Positions 5,258-12,730 of a stretch of 13,702 bases of DNA are shown one piece after another. Under the pieces are notes generated by a model. That model saw nothing but the letters and a program-made list of their open reading frames with translations, made no database searches and was not told where the DNA came from. The DNA lies in contig DBPJ01000012.1 of NCBI GenBank assembly GCA_002304855.1, positions 256 to 13,957 on the forward strand. The letters are read 5' to 3'. The position numbers were made by a program, and so were the translations under genes. This DNA comes from Caryophanales bacterium UBA1423 (lineage in GTDB: Bacteria; Bacillota_I; Bacilli_A; RF39; UBA660). Numbering within the stretch: position 1 is the stretch's first letter; every line of letters starts with the position of its first letter.

Positions 5258-6952
5258 ATGAAAAAAGGATTCACTTTAGTCGAATTATTAACTATTATTG
5301 CGGTTATAGCTGTTTTAGCCTTGCTTACAGTTCCAATTGTAAATCGTAACATTCAAAGTACTAGTAGGCGTATTTATAAAACTAATGAAAGTTCTTTAGC
5401 GACAGCTGCTGAGAATTATTATAATGAAAATAATGAATTATTACCGCAAGGAACTGACAATAAATCTTTTATCTTATTATCTGATTTAGTGACTAATGGT
5501 TATATAAAAAACATAAAAAGTTTAAAAGATAAAGTAACTTCATGTAATGGGATTGTAGTAGTAGCGAATAAAGGTAATGATGTTTATGATTATAAACCTT
5601 ATTTAGAATGTGAAGATGACTATATAACCGAAGGTTATGATGCAATATCAATTATTGGAGTAGTTGGGGCTAATCCAATGATTTTAAATGTTGGTGAAAC
5701 TTATACAGAATTAGGTGCTGTTGCCTATTCTTCAGTTGATGGTGATATATCAGATAATATTCAAATTACAACTAATGATGTAAATACTGATGTTATTGGT
5801 ACTTATTCAGTAGTATATGAAGTAATTGCTGGTGGACGCACTGAAACTATTACTAGAACTGTAAATGTCATTTCTACTTCATATGTTAAAGCGGGTTTAA
5901 TTGCTGAATACAAATTTGATGATTTTCAAGAACCAACTGAAAATTATGCTCAATATCCATTTAATGCTTATGCTTTATATTATACATATAGCAGAGAAGG
6001 GGACACGCACATTTGTTATAGACAATCTGATTCAACTAGTGCTACAGTTGCACTATCCAATCCAACTTTTACGGCGGTAGCAACCTCTGGAACTATTTAT
6101 ACCATTAGTGGTTATCTTTACTTAAACGGGGTTCCTTTTAAGACAACAGTGCCTCATATTTCTACATATCATACTGGAACTATTAACAAAATCACTAGAG
6201 ATGATGGTTATTTTGAATTTACCCAACCATTTGTTTCGTCACAATGGATTATTCATAGTAATTTAGCCAATGCTCAAATAGGAGATACAATTAAAATAAA
6301 AAATTTACAAATTGAATTTAAACATTTTGCAACTCCTTTTACTCCGGATAAGAGGACGGGTAAAGTTAAAGACTATTCAGTTCATAATTCTCCTGCATCT
6401 TTAGACCTCCAAACAACACCGAGTTGGATATCAAGTGGAGTGATTGGAGGGGCCTATAGATTTGGATTAGGGACTTTGAATCAAATAATTGCCCCTATGC
6501 AAACACCAATTTCTGAAAAACTCACCTTATGCGCTTGGATATATCCAACTCAATATCCAACTGATAAAAGTACAATTATTAAAGGGGAAAATCCTAATGG
6601 TTATTATTTAAGTTTAAGTGCCAATGGTGCTTTAGCATCATATTGGTATAATACTTCTAATCCAGGTTATCACTTAACTAGTACTGGGGCAGTTCCCTTA
6701 AATGATTGGAGCTATGTATGTACAGTATGGAATGGTACTAATAATAAATTGTATGTCAATGCTAATCCGCTACAAACAATTGCTACTACCGGTGCTGGTA
6801 TTTCTTCAACTGGGATTGTCATTGGAGCCGAAAGTACAGCTAGACAATTTAAAGGTAATATTGATGAAGTCTTAATTTATAATCGCAACTTAAATGATAC
6901 CGAAATTTTAAACAATTACTTAATTGGACGCCAACAATTAGATCAACAATAA
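5258..6952 (+). CDS. Type IV pilin-like surface protein with Ig-like and LamG-like domains
   Basis: The ATG at 5258 has an excellent site AGAAGGGG (5245-5252), 5 bp spacing. The 564-residue product begins with a class III prepilin signal: KKG cleaved before F5, then FTLVELL with the conserved glutamate at mature position 5, and a hydrophobic helix to about 28. A pilin-like region (about 30-125) with C96 and C118 follows, then an Ig-like domain of the DUF5011/HYR type (about 134-206, with LNVGETYTELGAVAYSSVDGD and the ending TVNVI). A beta-rich region (about 225-365) ends FATPFTP. A LamG/concanavalin-like domain (about 366-555) carries LTLCAWIYP, WSYVCTVWNG, LYVNA and NIDEVLIYNR. A surface adhesin-type pilin processed by prepilin peptidase is inferred. 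It lies 13 bp after tsaD; no pilus ATPase, platform or peptidase gene is visible. Confidence 0.88.
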   Translation: MKKGFTLVELLTIIAVIAVLALLTVPIVNRNIQSTSRRIYKTNESSLATAAENYYNENNELLPQGTDNKSFILLSDLVTNGYIKNIKSLKDKVTSCNGIVVVANKGNDVYDYKPYLECEDDYITEGYDAISIIGVVGANPMILNVGETYTELGAVAYSSVDGDISDNIQITTNDVNTDVIGTYSVVYEVIAGGRTETITRTVNVISTSYVKAGLIAEYKFDDFQEPTENYAQYPFNAYALYYTYSREGDTHICYRQSDSTSATVALSNPTFTAVATSGTIYTISGYLYLNGVPFKTTVPHISTYHTGTINKITRDDGYFEFTQPFVSSQWIIHSNLANAQIGDTIKIKNLQIEFKHFATPFTPDKRTGKVKDYSVHNSPASLDLQTTPSWISSGVIGGAYRFGLGTLNQIIAPMQTPISEKLTLCAWIYPTQYPTDKSTIIKGENPNGYYLSLSANGALASYWYNTSNPGYHLTSTGAVPLNDWSYVCTVWNGTNNKLYVNANPLQTIATTGAGISSTGIVIGAESTARQFKGNIDEVLIYNRNLNDTEILNNYLIGRQQLDQQ

Positions 6953-6986
6953 TATAACCACTCAGATGAGTGGTTATATTTGTTTT
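6951..6986. terminator. Terminator between the pilin gene and the ABC operon
   Basis: A perfect 13-bp stem, AATATAACCACTC (6951-6963) with GAGTGGTTATATT (6968-6980), has the loop AGAT. On the plus strand it is followed by TTGTTTTG, a fair U-tract. It overlaps the pilin stop and contains the stop codon of the minus-strand permease (6974-6976). The U-tract is poorer on the minus strand, so use in that direction is less sure. Confidence 0.8.
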
Positions 6987-7771
6987 GATATCTTTTTTTC
7001 TAAACAACAAACTAAATAATACATGATAAAAGCTACTAGTGCTAAGATAATAATACCTGTCATGATGAGGTTCAAATTGAATACTTGTGACCCATACATT
7101 ATTAGATATCCTAATCCTTTTTTTGAAACTAATAGTTCTCCCATAATAACGCCAATTAGTGACATACTGACATTTATTTTTAAAGTACTAATTATATTAG
7201 GTAAACTACCTGGTAGGATAGCTTTAAAATATATATCTTTTTTAGTTGCTTTGAATGATTTTAATAACCTAATTTGATTTTCATCATAGTTTATAAAACC
7301 ATCATACAGGTTAATTATAGTAATAAAAGTTGATATTAGTAGTGCCATTAAGATAATAGAATTAGCATTAGCACCAACCCAAATGATAATTATTGGTCCT
7401 AAAGCTACTTTAGGTAAACTATTTAAAATAGTTAAATATGGTGCTATTACTTTAGCAATAAAATTATTCCACCAAAATATAGTTGCAATTATGGCCCCAA
7501 TAATAGTTGCTAAGGTAAAACTAATAGTTGTTTCATATATAGTTATCAATATATGTGGATAAAGATCATTGTTTTTATGTAGGTTAATAATCGTTTTAAT
7601 AATATCACCAGGACTAGAAAATAAAAACGTATTAATTAATTTTAATCTAGCTAATAATTCCCATAATGTTACTAAAATAATAAAAATTAATATTTGAGTT
7701 AAGAAGATTAATAACTTATTTCTTTTGATTCGTTTTAGATATAACAATTGTTCTTCGCTATACATGAACAT
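6974..7771 (-). CDS. ABC transporter permease, nitrate/sulfonate/HMP (SsuC/TauC/ThiX) type
   Basis: This 265-residue integral membrane protein is the channel subunit of the importer. Five or six hydrophobic segments are visible (about 20-40, 80-100, 108-116, 125-155, 198-216 and 236-256). The binding-protein-dependent permease core shows SLPKVALGPIIIIWVG (118-133), an EAA-like loop around SFKATKKDIYFKAILPGSLP (172-191) that contacts the ATPase, and the family's KKGLGYLI (217-224). The ATG at 7771 has AAGGA 6 bp upstream, placed within the end of the ATPase gene, and the two genes overlap by 14 bp. It is the last gene of the three-gene operon. Confidence 0.95.
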   Translation of the reverse strand: MFMYSEEQLLYLKRIKRNKLLIFLTQILIFIILVTLWELLARLKLINTFLFSSPGDIIKTIINLHKNNDLYPHILITIYETTISFTLATIIGAIIATIFWWNNFIAKVIAPYLTILNSLPKVALGPIIIIWVGANANSIILMALLISTFITIINLYDGFINYDENQIRLLKSFKATKKDIYFKAILPGSLPNIISTLKINVSMSLIGVIMGELLVSKKGLGYLIMYGSQVFNLNLIMTGIIILALVAFIMYYLVCCLEKKISKQI

Positions 7772-8510
7772 CTAAATCCTTCCATATTTTTTCATAGTAA
7801 CTAGCAAATTCTTTAGCTTTTCTATTCTTAATCGGAGTACTTTTATTAGTTAAATTTATTTCATATATTCTCTTTATCGTTGCTGGTCTTTTACTTAGTA
7901 CTACAATGCGATCAGCCATACTTATGGCTTCAGCTAAATCATGGGTAACCATAATGACTGTTTTCTTTTCTTTCTTTATAATGCGATAGACATCATCACT
8001 AACAGCGAGTCTTGTTTGATAATCAAGCGCTGAAAATGGTTCATCTAATAAAAGTATATCAGGATTAATTGCTAAAGTTCGAATTAATGCTACACGTTGT
8101 CTCATTCCCCCCGATAAAGCATTAGGATAATGATTGATAAAATCTTGCAATCCATATTTCGCTAATAATTTTATTGCTTTTTCTTTTTTCTCCCCAGTTA
8201 ATTGGTTAGTAATTTCTAATCCTAATAGACAATTGTTTAAAATTGTTCGCCAAGGAAAAAGAGTATCTTGTTGTAACATATAACCAATAATTGGTGGATT
8301 ATTAGTATTATACTCGATACTCCCTTCTGATTTTTGTTCAAGTCCACATAATATTGAAAGAATAGTTGATTTACCACATCCTGATGGTCCTACAATAATA
8401 ACAAACTCACCTTTACGTACCGTCAGTGAAAAGTTACTAACGGCTTCAACTTCCCCCTCTAAAGTATGATAGTTTTTCTTTAGATTTTTAATATTTAAAA
8501 TTGTATCCAT
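7758..8510 (-). CDS. ABC transporter ATP-binding protein, SsuB/TauB/ThiZ type
   Basis: This 250-residue nucleotide-binding subunit powers the importer. All motifs are intact: Walker A GPSGCGKST (41-49), the Q-loop around LQQDTLFPWRT (79-89), signature LSGGMRQR (132-139), Walker B ILLLDEP (152-158) with catalytic E157, D-loop SALD (160-163) and switch H190 in VTHD. The Q-loop followed by LFPW is typical of the nitrate/sulfonate/taurine subfamily. The ATG at 8510 lies one base after the TGA of the binding-protein gene (TGA-C-ATG), so translation is coupled. It overlaps the permease gene by 14 bp. Confidence 0.97.
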   Translation of the reverse strand: MDTILNIKNLKKNYHTLEGEVEAVSNFSLTVRKGEFVIIVGPSGCGKSTILSILCGLEQKSEGSIEYNTNNPPIIGYMLQQDTLFPWRTILNNCLLGLEITNQLTGEKKEKAIKLLAKYGLQDFINHYPNALSGGMRQRVALIRTLAINPDILLLDEPFSALDYQTRLAVSDDVYRIIKKEKKTVIMVTHDLAEAISMADRIVVLSKRPATIKRIYEINLTNKSTPIKNRKAKEFASYYEKIWKDLDVHV

Positions 8511-8511
8511 G

Positions 8512-9510
8512 TCATTGGCTTACTTTTTTGGCAAAATCATTATTTACTAACTCTTTATAAGGTGCTCTAGCTGTCAATTCGCCAGCCTCTTCCATAATAT
8601 TTTGTAGGTGTTCAAATGATTCTGCAGTTAATTCTGGTGTTTTACTCCATGTATCAATATCTTTATATCTTTTAACGATGGTTATTAAATCATTCATTGA
8701 AGTGTCTGGGAATTGTCTTAAAATAACTTCAGCAATTTCTTCAGGTGTATGTTCATGGACAAAAGTTAATCCTCTATATATAGCCCTAGTAAAACCTTCA
8801 ATTATTTCAGGATTCTTTCCAATATAACTTTTTCTAGCATAATAAGCAGTATATGGTACTTTTCCTCCTAGTTCGCCAATTGAAGCTACGACATAACCAA
8901 ATCCTTGTTTTTCAACCATTAGGGCGTTTGGTTCAAATAAAGATACAAAGTCACCTAATCCGCCAATAAAGGCTCCTGACATAGCCGGAAAAGCTACACT
9001 GGTATCAATAGTTAATTCTTTCTTAATATCTAAGCCATGTTCTTTTAAAATCCATTCAAGAGTCATTTCTGGCATGCCACCTTTTCTACCACCAATGATG
9101 TATTTACCTTTTAGATCACTTACTTTGAAATTATCTATTTTCGTTCTTGAAACTAAAAATGATCCATCTCTTTGAGTTAATTGGGCAAAAGTCTGGACAT
9201 AATCTTTTTCTCCCCCATTATAAACATAAATAGTTGCTTCTGAGCCACTAAAACCAATGTCAACATCGTTAGATAAGACTGCCGCCATTACTTTATCAGC
9301 TCCAGGTGTTAGGATTAATTCAATATCAATTCCTTCCTCTTCAAAATAACCCTTTTCAATAGCTACATATTGTGGAGCATAGAAAATACTATGAGTAACT
9401 TCTGCTAATCTCACTTTAACTAAATCGCTCTTTTTACTATCTAAAATTAAAAAAGTAGTAATTAATGAAATAACAATTAATCCTACAATCGCGATAAAAA
9501 TTTTCTTCAC
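8512..9510 (-). CDS. ABC transporter substrate-binding protein, NMT1/THI5-like, membrane-anchored
   Basis: This 332-residue protein is the extracellular receptor of the importer. The NMT1/THI5-SsuA fold is seen from about residue 32: VRLAEVTHSIFYAPQYVAIE (33-52), KGYFEEEGIDIEL (53-65), ADIGF-like VDIGFSG, the SDLKGKYIIGGRKGG segment and VPYTAYYARKSYI. Relatives carry nitrate, sulfonates, taurine or hydroxymethylpyrimidine; the substrate cannot be named. The N-terminus is one hydrophobic helix (about 4-23) with no cysteine anywhere near it, so the lipobox usual in Gram-positive binding proteins is absent and an uncleaved membrane anchor is likely. The start is GTG at 9510, with GGAGG about 7 bp upstream. 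It is the first gene of the operon. Confidence 0.94.
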   Translation of the reverse strand: MKKIFIAIVGLIVISLITTFLILDSKKSDLVKVRLAEVTHSIFYAPQYVAIEKGYFEEEGIDIELILTPGADKVMAAVLSNDVDIGFSGSEATIYVYNGGEKDYVQTFAQLTQRDGSFLVSRTKIDNFKVSDLKGKYIIGGRKGGMPEMTLEWILKEHGLDIKKELTIDTSVAFPAMSGAFIGGLGDFVSLFEPNALMVEKQGFGYVVASIGELGGKVPYTAYYARKSYIGKNPEIIEGFTRAIYRGLTFVHEHTPEEIAEVILRQFPDTSMNDLITIVKRYKDIDTWSKTPELTAESFEHLQNIMEEAGELTARAPYKELVNNDFAKKVSQ

Positions 9511-9542
9511 ACAATAACCTCCCTCTCAATAAATTTCATTTT

Positions 9543-9573
9543 ATTATATTCGTCATTTTTATTATCGTGATAA
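9543..9573 (-). promoter_or_regulatory. Probable promoter of the ABC transporter operon
   Basis: On the minus strand a consensus -10 TATAAT (9548-9543) lies 33 bp before the GTG start. No clear -35 exists; TTATCA (9573-9568) is 19 bp away and falls inside the palindrome at 9559-9576. A repressor or activator there could control this promoter. Confidence 0.5.
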
Positions 9574-9576
9574 TAA
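9559..9576. promoter_or_regulatory. 18-bp palindrome, candidate operator
   Basis: TTATTATC (9559-9566) and GATAATAA (9569-9576) are perfect 8-bp inverted arms around GT. The site lies in the divergent region, over the -35 position of the ABC promoter and about 18 bp before the pcrA -10. It fits binding by a dimeric regulator. It is not followed by a U-tract, so it is not a terminator. Confidence 0.45.
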
Positions 9577-9590
9577 TTCACTACATCTTA

Positions 9591-9599
9591 TGCTATAAT
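9591..9599 (+). promoter_or_regulatory. Extended -10 promoter of pcrA-galU
   Basis: The sequence TGCTATAAT gives a consensus -10 (9594-9599) with the TGn extension. No good -35 is seen at 17 bp, as is typical for extended -10 promoters. Transcription would start near 9606, leaving about 19 nt of leader with the ribosome site GAGGTG (9612-9617). Confidence 0.65.
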
Positions 9600-9624
9600 T
9601 ATGTATAGGATGAGGTGTTTCAGT

Positions 9625-11718
9625 ATGGATCTAAATAAATTAAATGATAAACAAAAAGAAGCCGTATTATACACCGATGGCCCCCTATTAATATTAGCTG
9701 GTGCTGGTAGCGGTAAAACGAGAGTTTTAACCTATAAAGTAGCATATTTAATAGAGGAGAAAAAGGTTAAACCCTCTAATATTTTGGCGATTACTTTTAC
9801 GAATAAAGCGGCTAATGAAATGAAGGCTAGAATTATTGGATTAATTGGTGATATTGCCCAAGCTATTCAAATATCTACTTTTCATTCTTTTGGTGTTAGA
9901 ATCATTAGAGAAAATTCTACTCTATTAGGATACCAACCTAATTTTACTATCTTTGATGCTGATGATAGTTTATCAATTATTAAAAAGATTTTAAGTGAAT
10001 TAAACTTAGATCCCGAGTATTATAATCCTCACCATATTAAAAATAGAATTAGTGGAGCTAAAAATGAATTGTTAGGTCCCGAAGAATATGAACAATATGC
10101 TAATACTGAATTTGAAAAGACAGTGGTTAAAATATATAAGAAATATAATGATAAGTTATTTAAAAGTAATTCAGTTGATTTTGATGATTTATTACTTTTA
10201 CCAATTAAATTATTTAAAGAACATCCTCAAGTTTTAGCTCGTTATCAAGAAAAATATAAATATGTCTTAATTGATGAATATCAAGATACTAATCATGCTC
10301 AATATATCCTAACCAAAATGATTAGTGCTAAATATAAAAATATTTGTGTCGTTGGTGATGCTGATCAAACGATCTTTGGATTTAGAGGTTCAAATTATCG
10401 CAATATCTTAAATTTTGAATCAGATTATCAAAATGCTAAAGTAATCTTATTAGAAGAAAATTATCGTTCAACTAAAACTATCTTAGAAGCTGCTAACAAT
10501 GTGATTAGAAACAATAAAATGCGCAAAGAAAAGAATTTATGGTGTCAAAATGAAACTGGTCTTAAAATTAAATATTATCGTGCCTTCGATGAAAAAGATG
10601 AAGCTGACTATATAGTAAGTGAAATAAAAAGAAAGATAGATGAAGCTAATGTTTCTTTTGAGGAGATCGTCGTTTTATATCGTACTCATGCTCAATCAAG
10701 AACGATTGAAGAAGCATTACTTAGAGCTAATTTACCTTTTAAAGTAGTAGGTAGTTTTCATTTCTATGAACGGAAAGAAATTAAAGATTTAATGGCTTAT
10801 TTAAGATTAATTTATAATGAAAAAGATAATGCTAGTTTACTTCGGGCCATCAATGTTCCTAAAAGAGGGATAGGGGATGCAACAGTCGCTAAATTACAAA
10901 CACTTGCTGAACAAAATAACAAGAGCATCTATGAAGTTATTGAAAGTGGTAAAGAATTAAAGTTTAAAGAATTGATTGAAGAATTTAAAGCCCTAGCTGA
11001 TAAAGTGTCATTAACTGATTTAGTTGAAACTATTTTAATTAAGACAGGTATGCGTCAAGAATTAATAAATGATAAAACATTAGAATCAGATATTCGTTTA
11101 GAAAACTTAGAAGAATTTAAATCGATTACCATGCATTTTGAAACGACGATGGGCATTGTCTCATTAGCTGATTTTTTAACTGAATTATCATTAGTTAGTG
11201 ATGTTAGCGAACATAAAGATGAGCGGGAAAAGATAAGTTTGATGACTATTCATTCAGTTAAGGGTTTAGAATTTGATACGGTCTTTATTATTGGTTTAGA
11301 AGAAGGAATATTTCCTCATATCAATTCATTAATGGATAGTAATGAACTAGAAGAGGAACGCCGGTTATGTTATGTAGCTATTACTAGAGCTAAAAAAGAA
11401 TTACATTTTGTCAATGCTAGAAGAAGATTACTATATGGTCGAATACAAATTAATCCACCTAGTCGTTTTATTGAAGAAGTTGGTTCAGAATGTTTAGATA
11501 TTAAAGAAGAACTAGTGGAACGAGAAGTATTAGACCAAAAAGACTATATGTATGATGTTGAAATGTTGTATAATAAAGATGACCATGTCATTCATAATGT
11601 CTATGGAGAAGGGATAGTGGTGGACGTCGATGATAATATTTTATCTATTGCCTTTAATTATCCACATGGGGTAAAAAAGATAATGAAAAATCATCGTAGT
11701 ATTAGAAAAATAGAATAG
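9625..11718 (+). CDS. pcrA: ATP-dependent DNA helicase PcrA (UvrD/Rep family)
   Basis: PcrA is a 3'-to-5' SF1A helicase for repair, replication restart and removal of RecA or stalled polymerase. The 697-residue product has all motifs: Q-motif LNDKQKEAV (6-14), Walker A AGAGSGKT (25-32), Ia ITFTNKAA (56-63), motif II IDEYQDT (216-222), III VGDADQTIFGFRG (243-255), IV LEENYRS (276-282), V MTIHSVKGLEFD (about 539-550) and VI EERRLCYVAITRAKKEL (about 576-592). The tail has the KOW-like RNA-polymerase-binding segment DHVIHNVYGEGIVVDV, which marks PcrA. ATG 9625 is chosen for GAGGTG 7 bp upstream; the in-frame ATG at 9601 lies upstream of the predicted transcription start. The tail between helicase core and this segment is short. 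Confidence 0.97.
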   Translation: MDLNKLNDKQKEAVLYTDGPLLILAGAGSGKTRVLTYKVAYLIEEKKVKPSNILAITFTNKAANEMKARIIGLIGDIAQAIQISTFHSFGVRIIRENSTLLGYQPNFTIFDADDSLSIIKKILSELNLDPEYYNPHHIKNRISGAKNELLGPEEYEQYANTEFEKTVVKIYKKYNDKLFKSNSVDFDDLLLLPIKLFKEHPQVLARYQEKYKYVLIDEYQDTNHAQYILTKMISAKYKNICVVGDADQTIFGFRGSNYRNILNFESDYQNAKVILLEENYRSTKTILEAANNVIRNNKMRKEKNLWCQNETGLKIKYYRAFDEKDEADYIVSEIKRKIDEANVSFEEIVVLYRTHAQSRTIEEALLRANLPFKVVGSFHFYERKEIKDLMAYLRLIYNEKDNASLLRAINVPKRGIGDATVAKLQTLAEQNNKSIYEVIESGKELKFKELIEEFKALADKVSLTDLVETILIKTGMRQELINDKTLESDIRLENLEEFKSITMHFETTMGIVSLADFLTELSLVSDVSEHKDEREKISLMTIHSVKGLEFDTVFIIGLEEGIFPHINSLMDSNELEEERRLCYVAITRAKKELHFVNARRRLLYGRIQINPPSRFIEEVGSECLDIKEELVEREVLDQKDYMYDVEMLYNKDDHVIHNVYGEGIVVDVDDNILSIAFNYPHGVKKIMKNHRSIRKIE

Positions 11719-11734
11719 AAAAGGAGATAATAAA

Positions 11735-12604
11735 ATGAAAAAAGTAAGAAAAGCAGTTATTCCTGTTGCTGGAATGGGAACAAGATTTTTACCAGCTACT
11801 AAGTCAGTACCTAAAGAAATGTTACCAATTGTGGACAAGCCTACTTTACAATATATTATTGAAGAAGTAGTCGAAAGTGGTATTGAAGAAATTCTTTTAA
11901 TTTCTAGTCCATATAAAAAAGCAATTGAAGATCACTTTGATCGTAGTTATGAATTAGAAAGCCGTTTAACCGCTTCATCAAAAATTGAACAAGTTGAGGA
12001 AATAAAAAAGATTGCTGGTTTAGCTAAAATTTTCTATATTAGACAAGGCGAACCTATGGGGTCAGCTCATGCTATTAGATTAGCTAAATCATTTGTGGGT
12101 GATGAACCATTTGCTGTATTATATGGCGACGATTTAATGCACTATGAAAAAGGTAATCCAGTTTTAAAACAATTAATTGATTTACATTATCAAACTAATG
12201 GCAACATTATTGGCGTCCAAGAAGTAGATCCAAGCTTAGTAAGTAAATATGGTATCATTGAATTTGAAGATGTAGCAAATGGTAAAATTAAAACTATTAT
12301 TGAAAAGCCTAGTGTTGAAGAAGCACCATCTAATATAGCTGGTTTAGGTCGTTATATCATTAATAGTACTATTTTTGATATTATTGATGAGTTACAGCCA
12401 GGTAAAGGTAATGAATATCAATTTACTGATGCAATGAAAATATTGATGACTAAAGAACCTTTTTATGCTTGTAAATTTGCTGGTAAATACTATGATACAG
12501 GTAGTAAAATTGGTTATTTAAAAGCTAATATTGATTTTGCTTTAGAACGTGATGATTTAAAAGCTGAATTATTTGAACATTTAAAGCAAAAAATTGATGC
12601 ATAA
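11735..12604 (+). CDS. galU: UTP-glucose-1-phosphate uridylyltransferase GalU
   Basis: GalU makes UDP-glucose from UTP and glucose 1-phosphate for glycolipids, capsule or teichoic-acid decoration. The 289-residue product is normal in length and shows the nucleotide-binding loop GMGTRFLPATK (13-23), PKEMLPI (26-32) with conserved K27, RQGEPMGSAHA (103-113), the metal-binding YGDD (130-133), IEKP (189-192) and GKYYDTGSKIGYLKANI near the end. The ATG has a strong site AAGGAGA (11721-11727), 7 bp upstream. It follows pcrA by 16 bp in the same direction with no terminator between, so both are probably one transcript. Functionally the pair is unrelated; in many Firmicutes pcrA is followed by ligA instead. 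Confidence 0.97.
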   Translation: MKKVRKAVIPVAGMGTRFLPATKSVPKEMLPIVDKPTLQYIIEEVVESGIEEILLISSPYKKAIEDHFDRSYELESRLTASSKIEQVEEIKKIAGLAKIFYIRQGEPMGSAHAIRLAKSFVGDEPFAVLYGDDLMHYEKGNPVLKQLIDLHYQTNGNIIGVQEVDPSLVSKYGIIEFEDVANGKIKTIIEKPSVEEAPSNIAGLGRYIINSTIFDIIDELQPGKGNEYQFTDAMKILMTKEPFYACKFAGKYYDTGSKIGYLKANIDFALERDDLKAELFEHLKQKIDA

Positions 12605-12630
12605 ATAGTAAATTATGGAATATAATATAA

Positions 12631-12660
12631 ATGTCATAACAATATTGATTGTTATGGCAT
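12631..12660. repeat. Hairpin 1 after galU
   Basis: ATGTCATAACAAT (12631-12643) pairs with ATTGTTATGGCAT (12648-12660) over 13 bp with one G-U pair and the loop ATTG. AGGG follows rather than a T-run, so it is not a standard terminator by itself. Confidence 0.6.
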
Positions 12661-12661
12661 A

Positions 12662-12690
12662 GGGAAGATCCACGGAATGTGGATCTTCCC
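12662..12690. repeat. Hairpin 2 after galU, GC-richer perfect 12-bp stem
   Basis: GGGAAGATCCAC (12662-12673) and GTGGATCTTCCC (12679-12690) are perfect inverted arms around GGAAT. It begins one base after hairpin 1. Its stem is far more GC-rich than the surrounding DNA. CATTTAATT follows, which is a poor U-tract, so it is either a weak terminator of galU, an mRNA end-stabiliser or a copy of a dispersed palindromic repeat. Confidence 0.6.
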
Positions 12691-12702
12691 CATTTAATTA
12701 AC

Positions 12703-12730
12703 AAAAAAAACAGTAGGTTCCTACTGTTTT
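12703..12730. terminator. Bidirectional terminator between galU and the 292-residue gene
   Basis: AAAACAGTAGG (12707-12717) pairs with CCTACTGTTTT (12720-12730), closing on a very small loop. On the minus strand the stem is followed by eight T (12710-12703), an excellent U-tract for the gene whose stop is at 12731-12729. On the plus strand it is followed by ATATTTTTG, adequate for galU. Confidence 0.85.

Noticed and set aside
6974..9510. Naming the transporter ssuABC, tauABC or thiXYZ
   Set aside because: The three proteins match the broad class only; no substrate-specific neighbour or riboswitch is present.
9511..9624. TPP or other riboswitch in front of the NMT1/THI5-like transporter
   Set aside because: The region has only 114 bp shared with the pcrA promoter, and none of the conserved TPP elements (such as CTGAGA) is visible. 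This leaves no support for naming the operon thiXYZ.
9601..9624. ATG 9601 or ATG 9610 as the pcrA start
   Set aside because: ATG 9601 overlaps the promoter and precedes the predicted transcript start; both lack the GAGGTG site that sits 7 bp before ATG 9625.
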